In this document: in pieces, positions 1 through 12,918 of the stretch
Numbering within the stretch: the first letter of the stretch is position 1
Layout: each line of letters starts with the position of its first letter
From: Enterobacter sp. C2
GTDB taxonomy: Bacteria; Pseudomonadota; Gammaproteobacteria; Enterobacterales; Enterobacteriaceae
Assembly (NCBI RefSeq): GCF_019880405.1
Contig: NZ_CP082269.1
Span: 1-64,000 of the forward strand
Direction: 5' to 3'
Length of the DNA: 64,000 nt
Notes under the pieces: model-generated
What the model was told of the DNA's origin: nothing
Seen by the model: only the letters and a program-made list of their open reading frames with translations
Database searches by the model: none
Program-made: the position numbers and the translations under genes

Positions 1-1398
1 GTGTCACTTTCGCTTTGGCAGCAGTGTCTTGCCCGACTGCAGGATGAGTTACCAGCCACAGAATTCAGTATGTGGATCCGCCCATTGCAGGCGGAACTGA
101 GTGACAACACGCTGGCTTTGTATGCGCCAAACCGTTTTGTACTCGATTGGGTCAGGGACAAGTACCTTAATAATATCAACGGACTGCTGAACGAGTTCTG
201 CGGCTCGGATACGCCGCAACTGCGCTTTGAAGTGGGTACCCGGCCGGTTGCCCATACGCTAAAGGAGCCGGCAAGCGTCGCCGCGCCTGCCCAGGTCGCA
301 GCGGTGCAGATGCCTCGCGTCGCCCCTGCGTCGCGCTCAAGCTGGGACAACGTTCCCGCTCCGGCAGAGCCTACCTACCGCTCTAATGTCAACGTTAAAC
401 ATACGTTTGATAACTTCGTTGAAGGTAAATCGAACCAGCTGGCCCGCGCGGCGGCTCGTCAGGTGGCCGATAACCCAGGCGGAGCATATAACCCGCTGTT
501 TCTCTACGGTGGCACGGGCCTCGGTAAGACGCACCTGCTGCACGCGGTGGGTAACGGCATCGTGGCGCGCAAGCCCAATGCCAAAGTGGTCTATATGCAC
601 TCCGAGCGCTTTGTTCAGGACATGGTAAAAGCCCTGCAGAACAACGCCATTGAGGAGTTCAAACGTTACTACCGCTCCGTAGACGCCCTGCTGATCGATG
701 ACATCCAGTTCTTTGCCAATAAGGAGCGCTCCCAGGAGGAGTTCTTCCACACCTTTAACGCCCTGCTGGAAGGCAACCAACAGATCATCCTCACCTCGGA
801 TCGTTATCCAAAAGAGATCAACGGCGTTGAGGATCGTCTGAAGTCGCGCTTTGGCTGGGGATTGACTGTGGCGATCGAGCCGCCTGAACTCGAAACCCGC
901 GTGGCGATCCTGATGAAAAAGGCCGACGAAAACGACATTCGTCTGCCGGGCGAAGTGGCGTTCTTTATTGCCAAACGTCTGCGCTCTAACGTGCGTGAGC
1001 TGGAGGGGGCGCTGAACCGTGTGATCGCCAACGCTAACTTCACCGGCCGCGCCATTACCATCGATTTCGTTCGTGAAGCGCTGCGCGATCTGCTGGCGCT
1101 CCAGGAAAAGCTGGTCACCATCGACAATATTCAAAAGACGGTGGCGGAGTACTACAAAATTAAAGTGGCGGATCTGCTCTCCAAGCGCCGATCCCGCTCG
1201 GTAGCGCGTCCGCGCCAGATGGCGATGGCGCTGGCCAAAGAGCTGACCAACCACAGCCTGCCAGAGATCGGCGATGCGTTTGGCGGCCGCGACCATACGA
1301 CCGTGCTCCACGCCTGCCGTAAAATCGAGCAGCTGCGTGAAGAGAGCCATGATATCAAAGAAGATTTCTCCAATTTAATCCGAACTCTATCGTCGTGA
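1..1398 (+). CDS. dnaA: Chromosomal replication initiator protein DnaA
   Basis: DnaA binds DnaA boxes at oriC, melts the origin and loads DnaB helicase. The 465-residue product is nearly identical in wording to E. coli DnaA (467 aa). Domain I covers about residues 1-85, followed by a variable linker (about 86-130). The AAA+ core carries Walker A GGTGLGKT at 170-177 and a Walker B LLIDDIQF near 230. The C-terminal DNA-binding domain holds the signature [11 protein letters not shown] near residue 432. It starts with GTG at base 1, the usual enterobacterial dnaA start, so promoter and leader lie outside the window. dnaN follows after 4 bases, the conserved dnaA-dnaN-recF-gyrB arrangement. The linker differs most from E. 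coli, as expected for that region. Confidence 0.99.
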   Translation: MSLSLWQQCLARLQDELPATEFSMWIRPLQAELSDNTLALYAPNRFVLDWVRDKYLNNINGLLNEFCGSDTPQLRFEVGTRPVAHTLKEPASVAAPAQVAAVQMPRVAPASRSSWDNVPAPAEPTYRSNVNVKHTFDNFVEGKSNQLARAAARQVADNPGGAYNPLFLYGGTGLGKTHLLHAVGNGIVARKPNAKVVYMHSERFVQDMVKALQNNAIEEFKRYYRSVDALLIDDIQFFANKERSQEEFFHTFNALLEGNQQIILTSDRYPKEINGVEDRLKSRFGWGLTVAIEPPELETRVAILMKKADENDIRLPGEVAFFIAKRLRSNVRELEGALNRVIANANFTGRAITIDFVREALRDLLALQEKLVTIDNIQKTVAEYYKIKVADLLSKRRSRSVARPRQMAMALAKELTNHSLPEIGDAFGGRDHTTVLHACRKIEQLREESHDIKEDFSNLIRTLSS

Positions 1399-1402
1399 TG
1401 CT

Positions 1403-2502
1403 ATGAAATTTACCGTTGAACGTGAACACCTATTAAAACCGCTTCAGCAGGTCAGTGGCCCGCTGGGTGGCCGTCCTACGCTGCCGATCCTGGGCAACCT
1501 GCTGCTGCAGGTGGCCGACGGCGCGCTGTCCTTGACCGGCACCGATCTGGAGATGGAGATGGTCGCCCGCGTCGTGCTGGCCCAGCCGCATGAACCCGGC
1601 GCAACCACCGTCCCGGCGCGCAAATTCTTCGATATTTGCCGCGGACTGCCGGAAGGCGCAGAGATCGCCGTGCAGCTGGAGGGCGACCGGATGCTGGTGC
1701 GCTCCGGGCGCAGCCGTTTCTCGCTGTCGACCTTGCCGGCAGCGGATTTTCCGAACCTCGACGACTGGCAGAGCGAAGTAGAGTTTACCCTGCCGCAGGC
1801 GACCATGAAGCGCCTGATCGAGGCGACCCAGTTCTCGATGGCCCATCAGGACGTGCGCTACTACCTGAACGGCATGCTGTTTGAAACCGAAGGCGAAGAG
1901 CTGCGCACCGTGGCAACCGACGGCCACCGTCTGGCGGTCTGTTCCATGCCGGTTGGGCAGTCGCTGCCGAACCATTCGGTGATCGTACCGCGTAAAGGTG
2001 TCATTGAGCTGATGCGTATGCTCGACGGTGGAGAGACACCGCTGCGCGTGCAGATCGGCAGCAATAACATCCGCGCACACGTGGGCGACTTTATCTTCAC
2101 CTCCAAGCTGGTGGATGGTCGCTTCCCGGACTACCGCCGCGTGCTGCCGAAGAACCCGGATAAGCACCTCGACGCCGGGTGCGATATTCTCAAGCAGGCC
2201 TTTGCCCGCGCGGCCATTCTCTCTAACGAGAAGTTCCGCGGCGTGCGTCTCTACGTCAGCGAAAACCAGCTCAAGATCACCGCTAATAACCCCGAGCAGG
2301 AAGAAGCCGAAGAGATCCTCGACGTCACCTACGCCGGGACAGAAATGGAGATCGGCTTTAACGTTAGCTACGTGCTGGACGTACTCAACGCCCTGAAGTG
2401 CGAAAACGTGCGTATTCTGCTGACCGATTCCGTATCGAGCGTACAGATTGAAGATGCGGCCTCTCAGTCGGCTGCATATGTCGTTATGCCAATGAGACTG
2501 TA

Positions 2503-2503
<1 letters not shown>
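1403..2503 (+). CDS. dnaN: DNA polymerase III beta sliding clamp
   Basis: The beta clamp dimerises into a ring round DNA and tethers polymerase III and many repair proteins. The product has 366 residues, the exact length of E. coli DnaN. It opens [17 protein letters not shown] and ends with the conserved VMPMRL, the C-terminal strand that forms part of the peptide-binding groove. Three clamp subdomains of about 120 residues each fit this length. The start lies 4 bases after the dnaA stop. The TAA stop shares one base with the recF ATG (TAATG), implying translational coupling. The gene is intact and unremarkable. Confidence 0.99.
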
Positions 2504-6019
<3,516 letters not shown>

Positions 6020-6029
6020 TCGATCTGTT

Positions 6030-6054
6030 CCCCGGCGGCAGCGACGCTGCCGGG
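6030..6054 (+). terminator. Hairpin after gyrB, possible terminator
   Basis: Arms CCCCGGC and GCCGGGG pair perfectly around a loop that itself can pair (AGC with GCT), 10 bases after the gyrB stop. There is no T-run behind it, so intrinsic termination is uncertain. It could equally be an mRNA 3'-end stabiliser. Confidence 0.4.
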
Positions 6055-6150
6055 GCTACCACTCCTGTAAATGGGGAATATACCGCCCCGCTCCTGTCCC
6101 CCTTTTCCCTCCTCGCGCTTACTGTCTTTTGCGCAGAATCACGCTAGCAT

Positions 6151-6164
6151 AAGAGTTAACTCTT
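6151..6164. promoter_or_regulatory. Perfect 14-bp palindrome upstream of yidA
   Basis: AAGAGTTAACTCTT is its own reverse complement and lies 17 bases before the yidA start codon, directly after a weak -10-like TAGCAT. The symmetry suggests a site for a dimeric repressor, but I do not recognise the motif and no adjacent regulator is obvious. Confidence 0.35.
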
Positions 6165-6180
6165 TTACGCTGGGGAACCC

Positions 6181-6993
6181 ATGGCTATTAAACTCATTGC
6201 AATCGACATGGACGGCACTTTGCTGCTGCCGGACCATACCATTTCACCTGCTGTTAAAAATGCGATTGCCGCCGCGCGTGAGCGTGGGGTCAACGTTGTG
6301 CTCACCACCGGGCGTCCCTACGCTGGCGTGCACAACTATTTGAAAGAGCTGCATATGGACAGGCCAGGCGATTACTGCATCACCTATAACGGCGCGCTGG
6401 TGCAGAAAGCCAGCGACGGCAGCACCGTGGCACAGACCCCGCTCAGCTATGACGACTACCGTTACCTCGAACAGCTCTCCCGCGAGGTAGGCTCCCATTT
6501 CCACGCGCTCGACCGCAACACGCTCTATACCGCTAACCGCGACATCAGTTACTACACGGTGCACGAATCCTACGTCGCGACTATTCCGTTGGTGTTCTGC
6601 GAAGCCGAGAAGATGGATCCGGCCATTCAGCTGCTGAAAGTGATGATGATTGACGAGCCGGCGATCCTCGATCAGGCGATAGCCCGCATTCCGGCAGAGG
6701 TAAAAGAGAAGTACACCGTGCTGAAAAGCGCGCCTTACTTCCTTGAAATCCTCGATAAAAGCGTCACCAAGGGCACCGGTGTGAAATCGCTGGCCGATGT
6801 GCTGAACATCAAGCCGGAAGAGGTGATGGCGATTGGCGATCAGGAAAATGACATCGCGATGCTGGAATATGCCGGTATGGGTGTTGCCATGGACAATGCT
6901 ATTCCGTCGGTGAAAGAGGTCGCTAACTTTGTGACTAAAACCAACCTTGAAGACGGCGTGGCTTACGCTATAGAGAAGTTTGTCCTGAGCTAA
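6181..6993 (+). CDS. yidA: HAD-superfamily sugar phosphatase YidA
   Basis: YidA is a Cof-type (subclass IIB) HAD hydrolase acting on sugar phosphates and small phosphorylated metabolites in vitro. The 270-residue product matches the E. coli length. HAD motif I is DMDGTL at 9-14 with the nucleophilic Asp9. Motif II is the LTTGRP segment near residue 40. Motif IV GDQENDIAML lies around 219-228, preceded by the conserved Lys region KSVTKGTG. The cap domain lies between. A GGGGAA ribosome-binding site stands just before the ATG. In E. coli it is also the neighbour of gyrB and dgo. A strong terminator follows. The physiological substrate is not settled by the sequence. Confidence 0.95.
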   Translation: MAIKLIAIDMDGTLLLPDHTISPAVKNAIAAARERGVNVVLTTGRPYAGVHNYLKELHMDRPGDYCITYNGALVQKASDGSTVAQTPLSYDDYRYLEQLSREVGSHFHALDRNTLYTANRDISYYTVHESYVATIPLVFCEAEKMDPAIQLLKVMMIDEPAILDQAIARIPAEVKEKYTVLKSAPYFLEILDKSVTKGTGVKSLADVLNIKPEEVMAIGDQENDIAMLEYAGMGVAMDNAIPSVKEVANFVTKTNLEDGVAYAIEKFVLS

Positions 6994-7014
6994 ATCCCGC
7001 TCCTCCCGTTCGCT

Positions 7015-7044
7015 AAAAACCCGCCTACCGCTGCGGGTTTTTTA
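7015..7044 (+). terminator. Rho-independent terminator of yidA
   Basis: AAAAACCCGC and GCGGGTTTTT form a perfect stem around an 8-base loop, ending in a run of six T. It lies 21 bases after the yidA stop and separates yidA from the dgo operon. Confidence 0.9.
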
Positions 7045-7097
7045 TTGCCCTCGTTTTTTCACAATTTATTTACCGGGTGTCGTTTTTGTGATCTGGA

Positions 7098-7129
7098 TTG
7101 TAGTACAACCTAAAGTGATTGTACTACTA
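7098..7129. promoter_or_regulatory. Twin FadR-type operators for DgoR
   Basis: TTGTAGTACAA (7098-7108) and TTGTACTACTA (7119-7129) each fit the FadR-subfamily consensus TNGTNNNACNA. The first also matches the operator that, as I recall, is reported for E. coli DgoR. Their centres are 21 bp apart, two helical turns, so two dimers would bind the same face. They lie about 110-140 bp upstream of the dgoR start. Autoregulation of the whole operon is inferred. Confidence 0.75.
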
Positions 7130-7236
7130 TCTGTTCATGGTATGGCGAACGATTCGCATATTTGTACTTCAATAGTGCGGACTTTTACGCCGGTAAGGAT
7201 AAAGTAATGGTAAAGCCTCTTCTTAAAGGATCTGAC

Positions 7237-7926
7237 ATGACCATTACAAAAACGGACCGCATCATCGCCACTCTCGGGCGGCAGATTGTCAGCGGCAAAT
7301 ACGTCCCTGGCGCAGGGCTGCCTTCCGAGACCGACCTGTGTGAAGAGTTTGAAACCTCGCGCAACATCATCCGGGAAGTCTTTCGCTCCCTGATGGCGAA
7401 GCGGCTCATTGAGATGAAGCGCTATCGCGGGGCGTTTGTCGCGGCACGCAACCAGTGGAACTACCTTGATACCGAGGTGCTGCAGTGGGTGCTGGAGAAC
7501 GACTACGACCCACGGCTAATCAGTGCGATGAGCGAGGTGCGCAACCTGGTAGAGCCAGCCATTGCCCGCTGGGCAGCCGAGCGAGCTACATCCAGCGATC
7601 TGGCACAGATTGAGGCGGCGCTCAACGACATGATCGCCAATAACCAGAATCGGGAAGCGTTCAACGAAGCGGATATCCGCTATCACGACGCCGTGCTGCA
7701 GTCAGTGCACAACCCCGTTCTCCAGCAGCTGACGGTGGCAATTGGCTCCCTACAGCGGGCAGTATTTGAACAGACCTGGCGCGGGGACGAGGCCAACATG
7801 CCGAAGACGCTTCAGGAACATAAGGCGCTGTTCGATGCCATCCGGCATCAGGATGGCGATGCAGCAGAGCAGGCAGCGCTGACCATGATCGCCAGCTCAA
7901 CTCAAAGGCTGAAGGAAATAACATGA
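7237..7926 (+). CDS. dgoR: Galactonate operon repressor DgoR (GntR/FadR family)
   Basis: DgoR represses the D-galactonate catabolic operon and is released by galactonate. I choose the ATG at 7237 (229 residues, the E. coli DgoR length), which has an AAAGGA site 6 bases upstream; the frame is open further upstream to 7162. The N-terminal winged helix (about 10-75) contains the SETDLCEEFETSRNIIREVF segment. The all-helical FCD effector domain follows (about 90-220), with conserved Asp, Arg and His metal/ligand residues such as NEADIRYHDAV. The stop overlaps the dgoK ATG (ATGA). Twin operators lie upstream. Confidence 0.95.
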   Translation: MTITKTDRIIATLGRQIVSGKYVPGAGLPSETDLCEEFETSRNIIREVFRSLMAKRLIEMKRYRGAFVAARNQWNYLDTEVLQWVLENDYDPRLISAMSEVRNLVEPAIARWAAERATSSDLAQIEAALNDMIANNQNREAFNEADIRYHDAVLQSVHNPVLQQLTVAIGSLQRAVFEQTWRGDEANMPKTLQEHKALFDAIRHQDGDAAEQAALTMIASSTQRLKEIT

Positions 7927-8801
7927 CATCACGCTATATCGCCATCGACTGGGGTTCCACCAATCTTCGCGCCTGGCACTATCAGGGCGATAAATGCCTT
8001 GAAAGCAGGCAGTCTGAAGCGGGCGTAACCCGCCTGAACGGACGCACCTTCGAGGCGGTATTAGCGCAGATCACCCAGGGCTGGGCGCGGGAAAACACGC
8101 CCGTGGTGATGGCGGGCATGGTCGGCAGCAATGCTGGCTGGGTTAACGTCCCGTATCTACCTTGCCCGGCCCGCTTTGACGACATTGGCCAGCATATTAC
8201 CGCCGTTGCCGACAATATCTGGATCGTTCCCGGCCTGTGCGTGGACCGGGAAGATAACCATAACGTGATGCGCGGCGAAGAGACTCAGCTGCTCGGCGCG
8301 CGCGATCTGCAGCCTGCCCAGGTGTATGTCATGCCCGGCACCCACTGCAAATGGGTGCTGGCCGATAGCGAGCAGGTAAGCGACTTTCACACCGTGATGA
8401 CCGGCGAGCTGCATCACGTGCTGCTTAACCATACGCTGGTGGGTGCAGGGCTGCCCGAGCAGGAAATCTCCCCGGATGCCTTTACCGCCGGTTTAACCCG
8501 CGGCCTCGACTCGCCCGATCTGCTGCCTCGCCTGTTTGAAGTGCGGGCTTCCCACGTGCTCGGCGCGCTGGCGCGTGAACAGGTGAGCGAATTTCTTTCC
8601 GGTCTGCTCATTGGCAGCGAAGTGGCGAGTATGAAAGCCTGGATCGCGCCGCAGCAGACCATCACGCTCGTTGCCAACCCCTCGCTGACCGCGCGCTACC
8701 AGCAGGCTTTTGACCTGCTGGGCTACGGGACGCAGACCCTACGGGGCGACGACGCATTTCAGGCAGGAATAAGGAGCATCGCTCATGCAGTGGCAAAATA
8801 A
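7923..8801 (+). CDS. dgoK: 2-dehydro-3-deoxygalactonokinase DgoK
   Basis: DgoK phosphorylates 2-dehydro-3-deoxy-D-galactonate at C6 with ATP, the second step of the DeLey-Doudoroff galactonate pathway. The 292-residue product has the phosphate-binding loop of the sugar-kinase fold at DWGSTNLRAW (9-18). The conserved PGTHCKWV segment lies mid-protein, and the SGLLIGSEV helix comes towards the C terminus. It overlaps dgoR by 4 bases (ATGA) and dgoA by 17 bases, so the genes are translationally coupled. Confidence 0.95.
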   Translation: MTSRYIAIDWGSTNLRAWHYQGDKCLESRQSEAGVTRLNGRTFEAVLAQITQGWARENTPVVMAGMVGSNAGWVNVPYLPCPARFDDIGQHITAVADNIWIVPGLCVDREDNHNVMRGEETQLLGARDLQPAQVYVMPGTHCKWVLADSEQVSDFHTVMTGELHHVLLNHTLVGAGLPEQEISPDAFTAGLTRGLDSPDLLPRLFEVRASHVLGALAREQVSEFLSGLLIGSEVASMKAWIAPQQTITLVANPSLTARYQQAFDLLGYGTQTLRGDDAFQAGIRSIAHAVAK

Positions 8802-9402
8802 ACTCCCGCTAATCGCAATTCTGCGCGGCATCACGCCCGAAGAGGCGCACGCCCACGTGGCGGCGGTGATCGAGGCCGGGTTTGAAGCGGTCGAAATTCC
8901 GCTCAACTCACCCCGCTGGGAAGAGAGCATTCCCGCAATGGTAAAAGCCTTTGGTGATAAAGCCTTAATTGGCGCGGGCACGGTATTAAAGCCTGAGCAG
9001 GTCGATACCCTTGCGGAAATGGGCTGCACCCTGCTGGTCACGCCAAATATTAACCCAGAGATTATCCGCCGGGCGGTGGCGTACGGCATGACGGTCTGCC
9101 CCGGCTGTGCGACGGCAACCGAAGCCTTTACGGCGATTGAGGCCGGTGCCCAGTCGCTGAAAATATTCCCCTCTTCAGCGTTTGGTCCGGACTACATCAA
9201 AGCGCTGAAGGCCGTGCTTCCGCCGGAAATCCCTGTGTTCGCCGTGGGGGGCGTCACGCCGGAAAACCTGACTCAGTGGCTCAAGGCAGGCTGTATCGGT
9301 GCCGGGCTGGGCAGCGATCTTTACCGTGCCGGGCAATCCGTTGAGCGCACCGCGCAGCAGGCAGCCGCATTTGTAAAAGCGTATCGAGAGGCAGTGCAAT
9401 GA
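8785..9402 (+). CDS. dgoA: 2-dehydro-3-deoxy-6-phosphogalactonate aldolase DgoA
   Basis: DgoA is a class I (Schiff-base) aldolase that splits KDPGal to pyruvate and glyceraldehyde 3-phosphate. The 205 residues match E. coli DgoA. The catalytic Glu37 is in AVEIPL and the Schiff-base Lys126 in SLKIFPSS. The phosphate-binding [10 protein letters not shown] segment lies near residue 152. The ATG at 8785 has AAGGAG upstream and begins inside dgoK. The stop overlaps the dgoD ATG (ATGA). In E. coli the aldolase and dehydratase genes are likewise separate but adjacent. Confidence 0.96.
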   Translation: MQWQNKLPLIAILRGITPEEAHAHVAAVIEAGFEAVEIPLNSPRWEESIPAMVKAFGDKALIGAGTVLKPEQVDTLAEMGCTLLVTPNINPEIIRRAVAYGMTVCPGCATATEAFTAIEAGAQSLKIFPSSAFGPDYIKALKAVLPPEIPVFAVGGVTPENLTQWLKAGCIGAGLGSDLYRAGQSVERTAQQAAAFVKAYREAVQ

Positions 9403-10547
9403 AAATTACTAAACTAACCACCTACCGTTTACCCCCGCGCTGGATGTTTTTAAAAATCGAGACCGACGAAGGCGTGGTGGGCTGGGGTGAACCGGTAATC
9501 GAAGGCCGGGCGCGTACCGTTGAGGCAGCCGTTCATGAGCTGGGCGAATATCTAATTGGCCAGGATCCAGCCCGCATCAACGACCTGTGGCAGGTCATGT
9601 ACCGCGCGGGCTTCTACCGTGGCGGCCCGATCCTGATGAGCGCCATCGCCGGTATAGACCAGGCGCTCTGGGACATCAAAGGTAAAGTCTTGAATGCCCC
9701 GGTTTGGCAGCTGATGGGCGGTCTGGTACGCGATAAAATCAAGGCCTACAGCTGGGTGGGCGGCGATCGTCCGGCGGAAGCCATCGCGGGTATTACTAAA
9801 CTGCGCGAAATTGGCTTCGATACTTTTAAATTAAACGGCTGCGAAGAGTTATCGATTATTGATGATTTCCGTAAAGTAGAAGCCGCGGTAAATACCGCCG
9901 CGCAGATCCGCGAAGCCTTTGGCAATGAAATTGAATTTGGCCTTGATTTCCACGGTCGCGTTAGCGCCCCGATGGCGAAAATATTAATTAAAGAGCTGGA
10001 GCCGTACCGTCCGCTGTTTATTGAAGAGCCAGTGCTGGCCGAGCAGGCGGAATATTATCCGAAGCTGGCTGCGCAAACCCATATTCCGATTGCCGCCGGG
10101 GAGCGGATGTTCTCACGCTTCGAATTTAAGCGCGTGCTGGAAGCGGGCGGTCTGGCCATTCTCCAGCCCGATCTCTCCCACGCCGGGGGCATCACCGAGT
10201 GCTACAAAATTGCCGGCATGGCAGAGGCGTACGACGTGGCGCTGGCACCGCACTGTCCGCTTGGCCCGATTGCGCTGGCGGCCTGTCTGCACGTGGACTT
10301 TGTCTCCCACAATGCGGTGTTCCAGGAGCAGAGCATGGGGATTCACTACAATCAGGGCGCGGAGCTGCTCGACTTTGTGAAAAACAAAGAGGACTTCAAC
10401 ATGGAAGGCGGCTTCTTCAAACCGTTGATGAAGCCAGGCCTGGGCGTAGAGATTGATGAAGAGCAGGTTATTGCCCGCAGTAAAGAGGTAACCGACTGGC
10501 GCAATCCATTATGGCGACATGAAGACGGTTCCGTAGCCGAGTGGTAA
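9399..10547 (+). CDS. dgoD: D-galactonate dehydratase DgoD
   Basis: DgoD is an enolase-superfamily enzyme that dehydrates D-galactonate to 2-dehydro-3-deoxy-D-galactonate. Its 382-residue length equals the E. coli protein. Metal ligands are Asp183 (GLDFHGR), the Glu of FIEEPV near 209 and the Glu of AAGERMF near 235. General acid/base histidines are His185 and the His of APHCPLGP near 285. It is coupled to dgoA by an ATGA overlap. It is the last canonical dgo gene here. The next gene is a transporter of a different lineage from E. coli DgoT. Confidence 0.97.
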   Translation: MKITKLTTYRLPPRWMFLKIETDEGVVGWGEPVIEGRARTVEAAVHELGEYLIGQDPARINDLWQVMYRAGFYRGGPILMSAIAGIDQALWDIKGKVLNAPVWQLMGGLVRDKIKAYSWVGGDRPAEAIAGITKLREIGFDTFKLNGCEELSIIDDFRKVEAAVNTAAQIREAFGNEIEFGLDFHGRVSAPMAKILIKELEPYRPLFIEEPVLAEQAEYYPKLAAQTHIPIAAGERMFSRFEFKRVLEAGGLAILQPDLSHAGGITECYKIAGMAEAYDVALAPHCPLGPIALAACLHVDFVSHNAVFQEQSMGIHYNQGAELLDFVKNKEDFNMEGGFFKPLMKPGLGVEIDEEQVIARSKEVTDWRNPLWRHEDGSVAEW

Positions 10548-10582
10548 TTTCCTGATTCAAAAAAATAACGATAACTAACCGC

Positions 10583-10620
10583 CTGTATATGAACAGAGGG
10601 ATCGCCTCGTGCATATACGG
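10583..10620 (+). other. Imperfect hairpin between dgoD and the transporter gene
   Basis: The arms CTGTATATGAACAGAGG (10583-10599) and CCTCGTGCATATACGG (10605-10620) pair with one bulge and two mismatches. This would be a long intercistronic stem ending just before the GTGAGG ribosome-binding site of the next gene. There is no T-run. Differential expression or mRNA processing is an inference. Confidence 0.45.
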
Positions 10621-10638
10621 CTGGGTGAGGTTTTTACT

Positions 10639-11949
10639 ATGAATACCGACCTGTACTCTACAACCTTAAAACAGCTTAATGCGAAAATAATTCCTTTCAT
10701 CATTATCTGTTATTTTGTCGCTAACCTCGATAAAACCAATATCTCTATTGCGGCATTGCAAATGAATGCCGATCTCGGCCTGAGCGCCAGTATGTATGGC
10801 CTTGGCGTCGGGATGTTCTATATCTCGTATATTATTTTTGAAATCCCCAGCAACGTTATTATGACGCGGGTGGGTGCCCGGATATGGATCGCCAGGATTA
10901 TGATTACCTGGGGCATCGTCAGCGCCGGGATGTCGCTGGTGCAAACGCCCACGCAGCTCTACGTCATGCGCTTTTTACTCGGTATGGCGGAAGCGGGCTT
11001 TACGCCGGGCATTATTTACTACATCTCCTGCTGGTTCCCGAAAAGTAACCGTGCGCGGGCCATGTCGTTCTTCTACATGGGCTCGGTGATGGCGTCGATT
11101 ATTGGCCTGCCGATCTCTGGCTCAATTCTGAATATGCACGGCATTGCTGATATTGCGGGCTGGCGCTGGCTGTTTGCGCTGGAGGGTATTCCGGCCATCG
11201 CTCTGGGGATCATGGTGCTGTGGCGCTTGCCGCAGACGCCGGATCACGCCGCGTGGCTGACGCCGGAGCAGAAAGGGTGGCTGAAGGCGGAGCTAGAGCG
11301 CGACAACGCCGGGGTTGAGGTGGGTAAAAACCACAGCTGGCTGAGCGCGCTGAAAAACAAGACCGTGCTGCTGCTGAGCCTGGTGTGGTTCCTGCAAGCC
11401 TTTGGCTCTATCGGTATTACGCTGTTCCTGCCGCTGATCATCAAAAGTATGGCCAGCGACCAGAGCAATATCGTTATCAGCCTGCTCTCTGCCGTGCCCT
11501 TTATCGCTGCCTGCTTGTTTATGTATTTCAATGGCCGCCACTCCGATACCACCGGGGAACGTTCGCTGCACCTTGGGCTGCCGCTGATTATCTCCGGGCT
11601 GTCGCTGGCTATCGCTATCTACTCCAGCAATCTGCTGGTGGCTTACTTCCTGCTGATCCTCACCGTGGGCTTCAACTTTGCGCTGACGCCGATCTTTTGG
11701 GCCGTGACCACCGAGAAGCTGGCTGGCGTTGCCGCAGCGGCCTCTATCGCCTTCATTAACACGGTGGCTAACTTTGTCGGTCTCGGCCTCCCGCCGCTGC
11801 TAGGAAAAATCAAAGATGCCACCAACAGCTACCACTATGGACTGTTGATTGTGGCGGTAGCGCTGATCCTCGGCGGCATTATTGGCATCCTGGTCTCGCG
11901 TCCGACGCAGCCAAAAGCCGCAAAACGAACCGCTACACGCCTCTCCTGA
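10639..11949 (+). CDS. MFS transporter, anion:cation symporter family (in dgo operon)
   Basis: This is a 12-helix major facilitator protein of the ACS type (tartrate/phthalate/sugar-acid carriers), 436 residues from the ATG at 10639. GTGAGG lies 8 bases upstream. An in-frame GTG at 10609 is less likely. Family signs are the N-terminal NLDKTNISIAALQM loop, the GMAEAGFTPGIIYY segment of helix 4, and FYMGSVMASIIGLPISG. It occupies the dgoT position but does not read as an orthologue of E. coli DgoT, which starts differently (MDIPVNAAKPG) and has another loop pattern. Uptake of galactonate or a related acid is inferred from position only. Confidence 0.8.
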   Translation: MNTDLYSTTLKQLNAKIIPFIIICYFVANLDKTNISIAALQMNADLGLSASMYGLGVGMFYISYIIFEIPSNVIMTRVGARIWIARIMITWGIVSAGMSLVQTPTQLYVMRFLLGMAEAGFTPGIIYYISCWFPKSNRARAMSFFYMGSVMASIIGLPISGSILNMHGIADIAGWRWLFALEGIPAIALGIMVLWRLPQTPDHAAWLTPEQKGWLKAELERDNAGVEVGKNHSWLSALKNKTVLLLSLVWFLQAFGSIGITLFLPLIIKSMASDQSNIVISLLSAVPFIAACLFMYFNGRHSDTTGERSLHLGLPLIISGLSLAIAIYSSNLLVAYFLLILTVGFNFALTPIFWAVTTEKLAGVAAAASIAFINTVANFVGLGLPPLLGKIKDATNSYHYGLLIVAVALILGGIIGILVSRPTQPKAAKRTATRLS

Positions 11950-11961
11950 TAGGAAAACGAT

Positions 11962-12894
11962 ATGAAACAGAAAGTACTGAAACAGGCGGGTCTGCCGGAT
12001 GCGCTCACCGCTGAACTGCAAACGCGTTACGACCTATACGATCTGGCTGAGATGGATACCGCTAAGCTCGCCGCTATCGCTGATGAAGTCACGGTGGTAA
12101 TAACCAACGGCGAGGCGGTGGTGACGCGCGACTTTATCGCCTCGCTGCCTGCCCTGAAGTTGATCGCCGTCTTTGGCGTCGGTTACGATGGCGTCGACGT
12201 GGCGGCGGCACGGGATCACGGTGTGGCGGTGACCCATACACCGGGCGTACTGACTGACGATGTGGCCGATCTGGCTATTGGCCTGATGCTGGCAACCTCG
12301 CGCCGCATCGTGGCTGCGCAGAAGTTTATTGAGCAGGGCGACTGGTCGGCGGGTGGTTTCCAGTGGACGCGCAAGGTCTCCGGCGCACGGCTGGGTATTC
12401 TCGGCATGGGTCGAATTGGCCAGGCCATCGCGCGTCGTGCCAGCGGGTTTGATATGCATATTGCCTACACTGACCGCAAGGCACACAGCGCACTGCCGTG
12501 GGATTACGTCGCCGATCTACGCGAGCTGGCAGAGCAGAGCGATTTTCTGATGGTCTGTGCGCCGGGTGGCGCAGAGACAAAAGCGCTGATAAACGCGTCG
12601 GTGCTGGAGGCGCTTGGCGAGCAGGGCGTGCTGATCAACATATCACGTGGCAGCGTGGTGGACGAAGCCGCGCTGATCGCTGCCCTGGAGAGTGGCACGA
12701 TTGCCGGTGCCGGACTGGACGTTTTTGCCGATGAGCCCAGCGTGCCTGCCGCGCTGCAACAGCGCGATAACGTGGTCATCACTCCCCATATGGCCAGTGC
12801 AACCTGGGAAACGCGTCGGGAGATGTCACGCCTGGTGTTAGAGAACGTTCAGGCCTGGTTTGAGGGTGAATCGCTGGTAACACCGGTTCCCTGA
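11962..12894 (+). CDS. D-isomer-specific 2-hydroxyacid dehydrogenase
   Basis: This belongs to the NAD(P)-dependent 2-hydroxyacid dehydrogenase family (glyoxylate/hydroxypyruvate/2-ketoaldonate reductases). The 310-residue protein has the Rossmann motif LGILGMGRIGQAIARR around residues 146-161. The substrate-binding segment is VFGVGYDGVD. Catalytic Arg is in NISRGSVVDE, Glu in DVFADEP and His in TPHMAS. The start is 12 bases after the transporter stop with AGGAAA upstream, so it is probably the last gene of an extended dgo operon. Not found in the E. coli dgo locus. A role in interconverting a 2-keto sugar acid is inference. The substrate cannot be read from the sequence. Confidence 0.85.
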   Translation: MKQKVLKQAGLPDALTAELQTRYDLYDLAEMDTAKLAAIADEVTVVITNGEAVVTRDFIASLPALKLIAVFGVGYDGVDVAAARDHGVAVTHTPGVLTDDVADLAIGLMLATSRRIVAAQKFIEQGDWSAGGFQWTRKVSGARLGILGMGRIGQAIARRASGFDMHIAYTDRKAHSALPWDYVADLRELAEQSDFLMVCAPGGAETKALINASVLEALGEQGVLINISRGSVVDEAALIAALESGTIAGAGLDVFADEPSVPAALQQRDNVVITPHMASATWETRREMSRLVLENVQAWFEGESLVTPVP

Positions 12895-12918
12895 TAGTTT
12901 TTTTGCTGTAGATCTCTT

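Noticed and set aside
337-1350. 337-codon minus-strand frame inside dnaA
   Set aside because: Shadow of dnaA; composition and lack of motifs argue against a gene.
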